64,000 bases of DNA from Elephas maximus indicus (Eukaryota > Chordata > Mammalia > Proboscidea > Elephantidae): assembly GCF_024166365.1 (NCBI RefSeq), contig NW_026060238.1, forward strand, positions 310,001 to 374,000, in the 5' to 3' direction. The notes under the pieces are model-generated. The model searched no databases and was not told the DNA's origin. It saw nothing but the letters and a program-made list of their open reading frames with translations. Shown here piece by piece: positions 12,713 through 24,120 of this stretch. Position 1 is the first letter of the stretch, and every line of letters begins with the position of its first letter. The position numbers were made by a program, and so were the translations under genes.

Positions 12713-13000
12713 CACAAAGCAGAGCAGCTTAAAACAATTATTTATTTTGCAGATGAATTTGCAATTTCAGCAGGTTTCATCAGGGACAGCTCATCTCTAC
12801 TCCATGCTTCGTCACTGGAAGCGGCTCCACTGGGAGCTGAAAGATACACTTGCATGATGTGCCACCAATGACTGAAAAAAATGTCTTTGAATTTGCTGGG
12901 CTCTCAGCTGGGGATGTGCACTAGAAGTCTTGGTTTCTCTCTTTGTCACAGCCTGGGGATTATATAATTGCACTAACACAATTACTCTTAAGACACTTCT
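12710..13000. mobile_element. Old MaLR-like repeat remnant
   Basis: 'cagcttaaaacaatta' followed by 'cagcaggtttcatcagggac' and 'gctccactgggagctgaaag' matches the layout of the repeat at 11490. It is highly diverged and the family is uncertain. Confidence 0.45.
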
Positions 13001-14197
13001 TAAAATAGGGAATGGGGCAGCATACAGTCACTTGCAATTCTGAAATTCTGGTAGAAATTGTTGCCAGCTCCCTAATTAAGATTCAGTGTGATTCTCTGGG
13101 AATTATTCTACATGATTTTTGCCTCTGCTTTCTGAGTCACTCTTGCTCTACCGTAAGAAAACTGAGTAGTCACCTCAATCAGCTTACTCCTTAGACCAAA
13201 CTAGTGATATTTCTGTCAGAAAAACATGCTTGCAAACATTGCGAGTTTTCCATGAATCTTACTGGAATTTACTCCATTAGACAAAACCCACAACTACGAA
13301 CCTTGGGCTTCTTATGACTCTGCTTCACTACAGTGCCCTAAAACATTTTAGTAGTCCTATTTAGTTTTAACTAAAGAGAATCTACAAGACTCTCAAGATT
13401 TATAGAAGGTCTTTTGTCTGTTTGGATGTTTATTTAAGGTACTGTGTCTTAAATCTTCCTGAAACCTTAATAAATGATTTTAGAGTCACAACTTGTGTTG
13501 GCCCTTTCTTAATTAGAGACTTCTTTGCTGAGAGAAAGTTTTATTTTTGAATCCACTGTGTACTGACTGCTTTGTACACAATATATTTTTTTCTTCAGCT
13601 CATCTCTCTACTCTTAGTTTTAACATAAGTCATGAAAAGCCAATTAGCATTTTTATATTCTGTGTGGAAGTTTCTTTAACAACTCTTCCCACAGCAACAT
13701 TTTGCAAATATTTCTTGATATCTTTTTTTTTCCTTAAGTATTTTATGTTTGTTGGTCACATTGGGTCCTTATTTCATTTGAATTTATTTTATCTTCATTA
13801 TGTGATTTAGGATCTACATTTTGTTTTCAAAAGGTATTATCCCTATCAAGATTAATGATTTCCATTATTTATCAAAAAATACAAATTATACACGTATCAT
13901 ATGCTATTTAGAAACTCAATCACTCATACTTATTGCCAGAGCCCTAATTTCAGAGGAAAAACACCACTGTAAGTTATGACAGGAGGACAAATATAATTTT
14001 TAATTAATTTACCATATATAAAAATAATCATATAGGAAAAATGCAGCCAGATTGGCAAAGAAAGAGCAAAATAACTTGATACAACACAAAAGAAGAATTT
14101 AAATGGGATGAGCAAAATAACAAAACAATATTTTACAAACATAACCTGTATCCAGTTTGGTTGCTGCCATTTTGGCAAATTATGCTCAGTATTGATA
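13001..14197. other. AT-rich DNA downstream of the OR gene
   Basis: About 1.2 kb lying 3' of the intact receptor, which is read leftward. It may include the receptor's 3' UTR. No other gene is seen. Confidence 0.55.
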
Positions 14198-15130
14198 TCA
14201 CATAAAATGTTTTTCCAGCCACCTCCTCAAGGCTCCCTTGACTTCTTTATTTCTCACACTGTATATAAGGGGGTTCAAGACAGGTGTGAAGATGGTATAA
14301 AAAGCTGAGACCACCTTATCAGGGTCCTCTGAACCGTTAGATTTGGGCCCCATGTAGATGAACATGATGGTGCCATAGAAGAGTCCCACAACCGCCAGGT
14401 GAGAGGAGCAGGTCTTAAAGGCTTTTTTCTGGGCTCCAGCTGACCGCATACGGAGCACTGCAGCCAGGATAAGGCTGTATGAGGCCAAAGTGAGAGACAA
14501 AGGGATCAAGAGCATCAGAATGCAGCAGACATACACGAAAAACTCAAAAATCGTGGTGTCAGCACAGGCAAGGCGTACCAGTGATGGTGCTTCACAAAAA
14601 AAGTGATTGATTTCCCGTGAGTGACAGTAAGGGAAGCTGAAAGTGGCACCAGCCTGCATCAGTCCATGGATCCCTCCCAGGAGCCAGGAACTTGATGTCA
14701 TGAGTAAACAGAGCTTCTGACTCATGAGAATGGGGTAGCGCAGTGGGTGACATACAGCCACATAGTGGTCATAGGACATGGCTGTTAAGAGGAAGCATTC
14801 ACTCCCTCCCAGAGTGAGAAGCAGGAAGATCTGGACTCCACAGCCAGTGGGAGAGATAGACCTAGTGTCCATCAGGTAGTTGGCTGCCATTTTGGGAACT
14901 ATGGTGGCGACCAGCGGCATGTCCATGAAAGAAAGCTGGCTAAGCAGGAAGTACATGGGCATGTGGAGTTGAGGGTCCACATGAATGAGAATGATCATAA
15001 GGGTGTTGCCCATCAGTGAGGTGATGAAGATCATAAGCACCATGGCAAACGGGAATAGGTGGATCTGTGTGTGGTTAAAGAGCCCTAGAAGAATGAAGTT
15101 TATTCCTGTGGTGCCGTTTGCATTGACCAT
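14198..15130 (-). CDS. Olfactory receptor, family 2-like, intact 310 aa
   Basis: A rhodopsin-class GPCR that would bind odorants in the membrane of olfactory sensory neurons and signal through G-olf to adenylyl cyclase. The single-exon frame of 310 residues is the usual OR length. An N-glycosylation site lies at N5 (NGT). TM1 carries GN (41-42). PMYF (58-61) follows in the first intracellular loop. The disulfide Cys is C97 and the extracellular loop 2 cysteines are C169, C179 and C189. 'KAFKTCSSH' (237-244) precedes TM6 and NPLIY (286-290) is in TM7. The ATG at 15130 has a strong gccATGg context and sits about 20 residues before TM1, as expected. Odd feature: the TM3 DRY motif (MAYDRYVAIC in most ORs) reads SYDHYVAVC, with H122 in place of Arg. 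Family 2 is judged from overall resemblance (OR2T/OR2V-like); I give no symbol. Transcription was not assessed. Confidence 0.95.
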   Translation of the reverse strand: MVNANGTTGINFILLGLFNHTQIHLFPFAMVLMIFITSLMGNTLMIILIHVDPQLHMPMYFLLSQLSFMDMPLVATIVPKMAANYLMDTRSISPTGCGVQIFLLLTLGGSECFLLTAMSYDHYVAVCHPLRYPILMSQKLCLLMTSSSWLLGGIHGLMQAGATFSFPYCHSREINHFFCEAPSLVRLACADTTIFEFFVYVCCILMLLIPLSLTLASYSLILAAVLRMRSAGAQKKAFKTCSSHLAVVGLFYGTIMFIYMGPKSNGSEDPDKVVSAFYTIFTPVLNPLIYSVRNKEVKGALRRWLEKHFM

Positions 15131-15926
15131 GGCTCTACTGGTGCCTGAAAGATGTAAGAATGATGCAGAAATGAGATTTGTTTAAAAGGAAGCTTGTACA
15201 TATCTTTATGAAAACTTGATCAAATGACCTGGGAAATCTCAGACTTGGAGAGCTAATTACTACTCTAATCTTTCACTTGCAAACAAGATTTTTGCCATAG
15301 CATACTACTATCCGTCTCTGCTGTTACTATACATTATTTTTTATTCACACAAAATTAGATAACACATACATATACTGTAGTACAAATTACACCTCTATTG
15401 TTTTTTAATAATCTGTCAGTATGCCACACGTAATTTACTCATGGTGTTAAGAAATATTACTTATGCAATCAGAGTTCTTTACAATTTTGGTATTTCTATC
15501 TTGAAGGAAATTCAGATTTATGTACTTTAGTAGGTATTGAGGTGATATGCCTATAGTTATTACTTTTGTGTGTGTGTTAGATATTTGCTTAATGTATTCT
15601 CACATGATTTTCTTCAATATCAAGACAAATTAAAATTTCAAAAGTTTCAAAAAAAATTACAACTAATAAAAGTAAGTTTGATGGGGAAAAAACAAAAGCA
15701 AAAATTCTCTATTCTACACTTACATGCAGCCTGTGCTCTAAACACACTAGGCTTTCAGTCACCACAGATACTACTCTACCCATCACCATATCATTTATAT
15801 TATCATGACTTGCATTCCGGATCATGGTGCCTACATCTCGTTAAGTTTAGAACCCCCTCAGCATTTAAACTTTTATGTATTATGTTTTTAAACAATGCTG
15901 CTGATTTTAATTTAATATATCCATTC
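15131..15926. other. Upstream region of the intact OR
   Basis: AT-rich sequence 5' of the receptor. OR genes usually have non-coding 5' exons several kb upstream; I cannot place one here. No other gene is seen. Confidence 0.5.
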
Positions 15927-16081
15927 TAAGGGAGCCCTGGTGGCACAGTGGTTAAGCTTTCGGCTGCTAACCAAAAGGTTGGCAGTTCAAACTCACCACC
16001 CACTCCTTGGAAAGTCAATGGGGCAGGTCTACTCTCTCTGATAGGGTCAGAATTGACTTGACGGCACAGGTATTTTGGTTT
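15927..16081 (+). mobile_element. AfroSINE with 9-bp target-site duplication
   Basis: Full-length SINE starting 'gggagccctggtgg'. The direct repeat TATCCATTC flanks it at 15918-15926 and 16082-16090, which fixes the insertion ends. Confidence 0.93.
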
Positions 16082-16090
16082 TATCCATTC

Positions 16091-17985
16091 AAAAAAAAAG
16101 TTAATAATTTCATAAATGAACATAATTTGTATTGCATGCAATTTTCATATAAATCTGGACATCAATAATCTTATACTTTTAAAAGTAGAAGCCAAAAACT
16201 AATCATTAATTATGACTTATCCAAATGATATTTTCATATAGTGAACCTGAGGTCCAACATCTCCCACAGGTAAAATATACAGGTACTCATTCACTTTCAG
16301 AATAACTCCTCTTTTCACTAAAATCTGTAACTTCCATTTCTTTTACGTCTAAGTATTTTTGGTAGTAGAAATGGATGCACATGTAAATGGATTCACCTAT
16401 TATACTTAGGTAGGTGGTGTCTTTTGCTCACAAATTCAAATTGTTAAAGACAGCTGAGAACTCAGGATTGCCAACAGTATTATGTTTGGACTTCATTCAT
16501 AATCTGTGGTGTAGTAAATGCTTTTTTAGTTTTTCTGTAACTTATTTGGAAAACATTGCAAATTTTGTGAATGGTCTACGATCTTCACACCTTTAATACA
16601 TATTAAAATTTTTTGATTCTTAGTATATACCAACAATGACTTTCAAATCATTAAAATATGTAGATGTTCCATTTTTCAAAATTGATATAAATATTCTATA
16701 ATAGTGAGCATATCATTCTTTTATGCTTCGTTCCCTCAAATATATATATATTTTGAATGAAATATATATATATTCAGTTTAATATATTGTTAACTACTGC
16801 CAAATTTTATTACATCATATATATGCAATTTATATATATATAATGTTTATTTAAGAATACTTAGCTTCTTTCCAATCTTTTGTTAATATAACCCATATTC
16901 TTGTGCATGTGGCAATATTTTCTCAAGTAAATATTTTACTAGAATATTTTGGGTTTAAGATAATTACATCTCCACCTTTTACACTCCAGTCAACAGTCAA
17001 TTTGTGTGATAATTCCTCCACATATTTTACTGTTAGATGCAATAATTAACAGCAATCATATAAGTGTGAAAATAACTTTAAATTGCATGTCAGTTAAGTT
17101 ATATGGCAGAAACTCTTTTAATCTATTCATCGACCTCTTTGACTTCTTCTGCAAACTGTGAATATCTCTTATTCATGGTTTCTAGATTGTTTGGCTTTTT
17201 CTTAATAATTTAAAGAGTTTCCCATGTATTTTGTAATTTACATATTTAATTATATATATAATTTAAATGTCTTTATAACTTGTTATTTATATACATTGTG
17301 AATGTCTTCTCCAGTTGATTTTATATATTTGACATTTTTGTTATTTTGGACTGAAGTTTTGCATTTTATATTACATGTATTTGGGATACTTATATGATAT
17401 TAATAATTTAATATTAATGTTCTGCATTTCATTAATAGGCTACCATTTTAAACAATTTCAATATTATTTGGATCATACAACCTGTTATTGGTATATAAGT
17501 TGTTAGAATCTATGATCATTGTTGATTTAATATTACATTGTACTGTCTTTACATGCATGAATATTAAACATATTAAACTCACAAAATGTATTGCTATAGT
17601 TCATCTTTTAATTTGTAGTCTCTGATTTTTTTTAAACAAAATAGGGATAATCAGTGTTCTTAAAGGCCATTAAAACATAGGTGTAAAGTAGTCTGTGTCT
17701 GTAGATTTTGTTTTTTAAATAATGTGTTAACTTTCCTATTAGTTTCAGGTAAGTTGTGTTTTCCTATTACTTTTTAAATTCATATGACTTCCTATTTTTA
17801 AGGAAACATTTTCCTTTCCTAATCTATTTTCTTTGTTAGCGTTTCTTACTGCATTGGGTGGATGGACAGGTCTGTGTCTCTGGCTGCCGCTGAACTGGAG
17901 GTCATGACATGCAAAGTTCATTCACTTAAGCCTGCCCTGGGTCAGGGCATACTGGGCATAGACATATGAGTTATGAGTTGATTAA
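16091..17985. other. Very AT-rich intergenic DNA
   Basis: About 1.9 kb of AT-rich sequence with short TATATA runs at about 16740-16850 and 17250-17290. I see no gene. Confidence 0.55.
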
Positions 17986-17989
17986 ATAA

Positions 17990-18190
17990 CGTGAAGACTA
18001 GGAGTCAGAACTCTAAAGACCTGTCCATATTTTGTTCACAAATATGTGTGATATTTGGGGAAGGTCACTTACTTTCCTATGAGCCACTCCCCTTGTTTCC
18101 AGACTGGGAAAATTCGCAGACTTTGGTAGACAGCTGTACTGGAGCACTGGTTTCATTTGTTTCCATCTGGCTCATTCTCTGCTTTGGCGA
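17990..18190 (+). mobile_element. MIR SINE remnant
   Basis: 'ggagtcagaactctaaagacctg' followed by 'ggaaggtcacttactttcc' and 'tttccagactgggaaaatt' follows the MIR consensus order. It is diverged. Confidence 0.55.
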
Positions 18191-18524
18191 TTTGATAACC
18201 ACCTGCTAAGGCCCTGAGCTTAAGGGCAGCTTTCTAATGTTTCTCAGATGCCAAGGTTCAATGAATATGATTTTGAAAGTCTTCTGTAGATTTAAATTAA
18301 AGATGAAATTATTTTAAACTAATAGTATTTGAAAGTATTATCATATCAGGCATTTTATTCGCTGGACAAACAGTTCATATAATGTGAAATAAATGTATAT
18401 TTCACATTTAATCGGCATGAATTACGAAGTTCAGAAAAGTTACATGACAGATCTAATAATAAACATTTAAACTGGTAGCTGCTTTCATCTGAAGGTTGTC
18501 TAAACATAAAAGTACATATTTAAT

Positions 18525-18705
18525 GGCCAGGTTTCTTGAGTTTGAATACCTATGCCACTGTTAATAGTTGGATAAATTTGAGCAATATGCTTAAACCTCA
18601 GTTTCATTATGTGCAAAATGAGATGACATAATAGTATCTACTATAGGATTATTTGATAATTACAAAATAAAATGTATATAAGTACATTGGAGAATGCATG
18701 CACAA
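18525..18705 (+). mobile_element. MIR SINE remnant
   Basis: It shows the MIR order: 'cttgagtttgaatacct', 'cttaaacctcagtttcatta', 'gtgcaaaatgagatgac' and 'ataatagtatctactatagg'. Confidence 0.75.
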
Positions 18706-18734
18706 GAAGATAGCTCTATAAAGTTATTGATTAT

Positions 18735-19599
18735 TATCATTATTATATTGTTATTGACCATCAATAGATGTTTCCTACCAAAATATTTTGAAAGTTTAAA
18801 ATTAGTATTTTCCCATAACTCACATGTAATGTAATGTTACTTATTTCATATCAAAGAATGAAAATATCATTACGTATCAGTCTTCATTTTTCAGCATAAG
18901 TGACATGTTTTCTGTGTTCCTTTAGATTTTTATTTCTGTCCTTTGTCTACCTTCTATGAATTTATTTTAAACATAGAGGAAACACTCATGACCATGGTAA
19001 ATTTAATTATTCCAAGGCTATTAGGTTATTTGATTATTAATTTTGCAATGTGTTCTCGTGCCTTTAATATTCAATGTGTTATAAGAATTGTAATAGATAT
19101 CATGGAACTTGTCACAAATTCAATAATATCTTAAAATTCAATCAAATTTTTTTTTTAAATAGCAGGTAAAAAGAAAAAAATATTATCTGTGTTTCACATC
19201 AAAAAGGCAGTTTCTCCCAAGTAAGTTCAGTTCTGTGTAATTCCACACTACCAAAGTAGAAGAGGGATATGCAGGTCAGATAAATTTCTAGTTGTCTACA
19301 ATATTTCTGTACAATTTAAAACAGGATAAAAATGTGTTCCCATTTATTTTCTAGTTGTTTAAAGTGGGTAATTGCAGAGAGCTCAGAGTACTTTTAGATC
19401 CATTGTCACATTTTTCTCTCTACCTCAATGTGATGTTCCCAGAATTAGCAAAGCTTCCCCTTTCTCAAAGGTACACTCTGTGTTACATACCCACCTGTCC
19501 AATATTCTGGCCTGGCACTAGAATGTTCATTTCTTCAATTCAATCCAAAACAACTCCAAGCCAAAATGACTATTATTTCACATTTGCAGGATATAGATG
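18735..19599. other. AT-rich intergenic DNA
   Basis: No gene or named repeat is recognised. Confidence 0.5.
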
Positions 19600-19800
19600 G
19601 AGTAACTCAGACATAACAAGGATTTTTATAACTGTAGCAAACAATGATCCAAGCACTATGTTAACACTGGATGTGCATTGCCTCATTCAATGTCACAACA
19701 ACCAAATGAGGTAAACTGTTACTGTTTCAGATTTGCAGATGAAGGAATGGAAGGTTAGATTAATTTAATTTTCCCTGGTCTCAAAAGTAGGAAGAATGGG
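19600..19800 (-). mobile_element. MIR SINE remnant, reverse strand
   Basis: 'ccaagcactatgttaacact', 'cattcaatgtcacaacaacc' and 'gtttcagatttgcagatgaa' follow the reverse-complement MIR consensus order. Confidence 0.72.
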
Positions 19801-19944
19801 TCCAAAATCCTTGTCATGAAAGTAAAATCCCCACAGTTATTTTGGGCTTGCCAGCCAGTATTTTGTTCCAATTATTATCTTAATAATGACAAAACTTTTT
19901 GAATAAAACCAACAACATAAATAAAGAGTGGGCTCTCAAACACA

Positions 19945-20165
19945 TCGTTGTTGTTAGATGCCATTAAGTCACCTAACACACGGCTACCCCGGGCAAAATG
20001 CTGCCCAGTCCTGCGCCATTCCCATAATCGGTTGTTGATTGGACTATTGCCATCCATCGGGTTCACTTTGGCTGACTTTTCAGAAGTAGATTGCTAGCCT
20101 TTTCTTCCTAGCGCATCTCAGTCTTGGAAATCTGCTGGAGCTCACTGGATCAACTGTGAGTTCTG
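19945..20165 (-). mobile_element. Afrotherian SINE/RTE-related repeat, diverged
   Basis: It begins with a 'gttgttgttagatgcca' 3'-tail-like sequence, as in the RTE 3' ends at 8891 and 50977. It then contains 'ttttcagaagtagattgctagc', which also occurs in the long AfroSINE variant at 22471. This is probably a composite or subfamily SINE whose tail is shared with RTE. Confidence 0.6.
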
Positions 20166-20457
20166 TGAAGTTAGGCACCTGTCTTATAAACTGTGTGTCT
20201 CAGGTTAGTGTATTTAAAATGGGTAACTGTCTTACTTTGTAAAAATGAAAAAAGATAGTGCATGTAGAATGTTTAATTAAATTATTTATATTTAGTATGT
20301 TATCAATAAAAGATAGCCAACGTAAATTTTATCTCCACACAAACTTTTTCCCAAAGAGAAATTCATGAATAGAGAATTTAATAGAATCAGATATATACAT
20401 CCATTTACCTTAGAGTCAGAGTGTTAACTAAGGCTCAACTTTCCTAAAAAGCTTAGT

Positions 20458-20767
20458 ACAGATCGTCCCCGACTTAAGACATGTTTGAGTTGCAATGAAC
20501 TTTCCTATGACTATCCTTTTTTTTATATTTGTACATCTTAATGTTAGTAATATGTGCTACATATAACGTTGTAGCACAGAATTTGTTGATGTTTTCATGC
20601 TCATGCCAATCCCAAAAACAAATAAAGATTGGATTTATAAAGATATTGATAATAGGAGGCAAAAATAATGAACATTTTTTTAAAAATTAGATATTCTACT
20701 TACATCAGAGCTTATGACAGAGTCTTCAGAATGGAACCCTGTCTTACACTGGGAAATACCTGTAATA
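20458..20767. mobile_element. Tigger-type non-autonomous DNA transposon (MITE)
   Basis: An element of about 310 bp begins 'acagatcgtccccgacttaag' and ends 'cttacactgggaaatacctgta'. The ends form imperfect inverted repeats, with TA at both edges as expected for mariner/Tigger insertions. No transposase frame is present. Confidence 0.68.
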
Positions 20768-21769
20768 TTATTTTCATAATTACAATTTGAAAAAGATACA
20801 TTAGTGCAATATAAGTATGAAAGGATGTTCTTTCTCACTGGAAATTAATACATAGTTTAAACCAAGTTTTTATAGTTTCTATGCATTCAAACATTATACA
20901 CTCAATGTTTCTTTATGATATGCATTACCGGTGGGAATGCAATGAAGATTAATCTCAGGATAAAAGTGAAAAATCCTTTATTAGTCAATTTGGCAATATG
21001 GAGTGAGAGCCAGAGAGCTAGTTTTGTCCCTTGAAGCATTGCCATATGTTGTGGATATCATTCTGAAATATGACAAAAAGAGAAGGGATAGGAGGAGACC
21101 CTGTAAACACAAAGGGTTTATTTTGCAAGGTTTTCCACAAGGTGCATCCTGAACTATTATAGAACTAATAAATTTCCCATGAAACACAATATAACAGCTG
21201 GAACACTCTTAGATATCATGCTAATTGTATAAGCAATATTTTTCAAATTGTAAAAAATGTATATGGAAGAATATAAAAGGAATAGTTATGATGTTATCAA
21301 GTGCAATCCAGGTGCTTTAATTTCTGTGGTTTCCAAATAGTATGATTGTGATACAGTTTTTAAAATTACAGAAATTAAGTGGGCAACAATGAAAGCATTA
21401 AAGCATACCATCCCCGGTTGTAAGCATTCAGTCTAGGAGTCGTAGCACTAACCTGCAGCAGAGCAGCCACCGTGCAGGAAGTGTGGAATACTCTGAACCT
21501 CTGGTTCCTAGATCACTGTTTGGATACCCACCACTGCCTCTGTTGCCGGTATAAAATACAAGGCACCCGGCTAAAGCCTTAGGTATTTCTGAGCTTCAGG
21601 CTGCAGAAATGCTCGTGGGAAAGCATTCGGAAGAATACAGATGACCACATACTCTCCTCATTTATCACCTCCATACAGGATTATTTTAAAATCTCAGGAT
21701 ATTTGATCTCTGAAGAAAATGGCCTGTTTCATCAACCTGCTAAAGTCAGGATGCGATTATTTTGAATTT
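20768..21769. other. Unassigned intergenic DNA
   Basis: About 1 kb. The part at 21410-21620 is more GC-balanced but shows no codon structure or named repeat. Confidence 0.5.
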
Positions 21770-21840
21770 GATGCTTGCCTTATAATATTATTAGTATTAA
21801 ATGAGATACGATGCATAAAACACTTAACTCATACCTAGAA
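21770..21840 (+). mobile_element. Possible MIR fragment
   Basis: The 'tattaaatgagatacgatgc' and 'aaaacacttaactcatacct' stretches resemble the MIR core end. The match is short and weak. Confidence 0.45.
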
Positions 21841-21999
21841 AATATAAAGAAAAAAATTTAAGAAAATATACTTAGTCCATAATCCTGTTAACCTAAACTT
21901 TCACAATAACTGATGTGTCAAGAAAGAGCTGGTAATGATGTGGGGAATAGAGTGGACTTTTAGACATGTCTTACCCAACAAACGGCCATGACTGTATTG

Positions 22000-22125
22000 A
22001 ACTTTTCCAGTCTTGAAACTTTCTAGCTATATATTTTGGGCCTGTTATATAACCTCTCTGAGCCTGAGTTTAATCATCTGTAAAAGAGGCATAATAATGC
22101 CTCTTCCATAGGATTATTTTTAGGG
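22000..22125 (+). mobile_element. MIR SINE remnant
   Basis: 'taacctctctgagcctgag', 'aatcatctgtaaaagaggc' and 'ataataatgcctcttccata' are a good match to the conserved central MIR sequence. Confidence 0.8.
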
Positions 22126-22142
22126 GCTACTATATAGAAAAA

Positions 22143-22311
22143 GGAGCCCTGGTAGTGCAGTCGTTAAGAGCTCAGCTGCTGACCAAAATGCCAACAGCTC
22201 AAATTCACCAGAAGCTCCTTGGAAACTCCATGGGGCAGTTCTACTCTGTCCTATTGGGTCGCTATGAGTTGGAATAGACTTGATGACAATGGATTTGGTT
22301 TTGGTTTCGGG
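22143..22311 (+). mobile_element. AfroSINE with target-site duplication
   Basis: Full-length copy starting 'aggagccctggtag' and ending in a T/G-rich tail. Near-identical TATAGAA(A/T)AA repeats flank it at 22133-22142 and 22312-22321. Confidence 0.92.
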
Positions 22312-22470
22312 TATAGAATAAATATAAAGCACCAAATCTATCAAATAAGTGTAATTTCATTATCTCCTTTCTTCTCTGCTTTAGCAGGATATGTTGACTT
22401 ATGGACTGATGTATAGTAATGAGAGAATTTTTTTTTTTAATTTCTTTATCTTGCAACAGAAAACAGTAAA

Positions 22471-22721
22471 AATCAGTTGCCAATGAGTTACGTCTGACTC
22501 ATGGCAACCCTGTGTGTGTCAGAGTGGAGCTGTGCTTTGTAGAGTTTTTAATGGATGATTTTTCAGAAGTAGATCACCAGGTCTTTCTTCCGAGGTGCCT
22601 TTGGGGTGGACTTGAACCTCCATCTTTTCAGTTAGCATCTGAACATGTTAACTGTACCACCCAGGGACTCTGCTCCAGGAGATTATACAGTATAACTGTT
22701 TGCACCACTCAGGAGCTCCAA
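22471..22721 (-). mobile_element. Long AfroSINE variant, reverse strand, with a duplicated 5' end
   Basis: Reverse-strand copy of the longer subtype carrying the 'ttttcagaagtagatcacc' insert in its middle. It ends with 'gtaccacccagggactc' near 22671. A second short SINE head ('gtttgcaccactcaggagct') follows at about 22700-22721 with similar flanks ('ggagattatac' and 'ggaggttatac'), so the end was locally duplicated. Confidence 0.8.
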
Positions 22722-22989
22722 TATGGGAGGTTATACGATGCTGTGCTACATAATCAAAATATAATAAGCATTAATTAATTGATTTGTTACAGCTCTGCTT
22801 ATGAACTGGTTAAGAGTTAAGAAAACTGGCTGAATTATCGCAGTGTAATGAATCACTTTTACATTGCTTTTCAAGCCCTGGTCTTGTAATTTCACAAAAT
22901 GATTGCCTGGGCCAAAATTTTGCAAGGTATTAATAGATTTACTACAAAACTAGTGTATTGAAAATTCACTTAATGGGATTGTGCCCTTT

Positions 22990-23640
22990 GTGGTCCAACT
23001 AGGAGATTGGTTGCTGTTCTTATTCTGTTAGGCTTATATAAGGGCCAAATCCACAGAGGTTCTGGGGCCCCTCACTACCATCAAAAAGAGTGTAGAGTGG
23101 AGTGCATCCTTTGGACCCAGGGTCCCTGCACTGAGAACTCCCTATATCAAGAAGAAAGAGTTGTAACAGTGAAGAAAGGGATGGTGGGCTTGCTCATCCA
23201 TAGAGAGAGAACTGAGTGTCTTTGTGCAGGGGTGTGCCTCCTACTAAAGTACTGCAACACTTGTACATGCAGGACAGAGACCTGAGTGTGGCTGGTGTAA
23301 TTTACTTCCTTACCCCTTTGGGCATCGTGGTAGGAACAATACATTTCCTCATGCACGGTAGGCCTTGGTATCATGGCAGCAAGACAGAGAACCACTCTAG
23401 CCTGGGTAACATGGTAGGAGACAGCAGCATAGGTCAAGAAGGGCCCAGTGGTAGAGCCTCAGGAGATCCTGTACAGGGGTCTTTCCATTAGTGAAGCAAG
23501 GGCCAGTGAGGCCCAGGGGCAAAGCAGAAGCCTCATAAGCCAAGCAGGTGTCCCGGGTAACATGGTGGTAGCCAGAGGCAGTGGTGACATGAAGACAACA
23601 TTTGACCAGAAACACAATGTGCCAGTACAGTTATATTAGA
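22990..23640 (+). mobile_element. Probable LTR-like segment, family unknown
   Basis: A relatively GC-rich island in AT-rich DNA. A TATATAA box lies at 23035-23041. The stretch at 23060-23150 ('cctttggacccagggtccct', 'gcactgagaactccct') parallels part of the LTR at 27941-28441 ('cctttggacctgaggttcct', 'gtgctgagatgctccc'). The rest, to about 23640, has a repeated 'gtaacatggt' phrase but no feature I recognise. No gag or pol signal is seen. The LTR assignment is inference. Confidence 0.42.
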
Positions 23641-24120
23641 AAGAATATGAGTAGTTTGGAGAAGAATAAGCAGGTCTGCTTTGAGAATCTGTTTTACTGT
23701 TTATTGTTTGCTTTCTAGAAATAATAATAATGGCTTTCACTTTGCCAATATTGTATAAGTGTCTTGATCACAGATGGACATAGCACTCATGGAATGGTTG
23801 ATGCCAGTGGTTGTACATGCCTCATTCCTAGTTGTCTGGTAGTTTAAGGCACATCCTGTTTGCATGTGCAATGAGGTTAGATAGACAAACCACACAATTA
23901 TATGATATAATTATACTAGGATTGTCAAACCAATCTATGAAGGGATATTTGAATTTTATTTTAAAACAGGCATATACCTATGGATATAGTCAATAATATG
24001 AGAAAAGAGAAGAAGTAAGTAGAAATATAAGTCAAATTCTGGTAACCCTGAATAAATTAATTAAAAGAGAAAATAATAACGTTAATATCAATAACAAAAA
24101 TCAAGACAGTTAATATTTAT
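23641..24120. other. AT-rich intergenic DNA
   Basis: No gene or repeat is recognised. Confidence 0.5.

Noticed and set aside
12660-12871. Cys/Val-rich short frames
   Set aside because: They start in the TG microsatellite and run into an old repeat.
15570-15929. A 119-codon frame upstream of the intact OR
   Set aside because: No recognisable domain, AT-rich and low complexity at its start. Its length is possible by chance and nothing else supports it.
19355-19714. A 119-codon frame on the plus strand
   Set aside because: Its 3' part overlaps a reverse-strand MIR and there is no domain or splice evidence.
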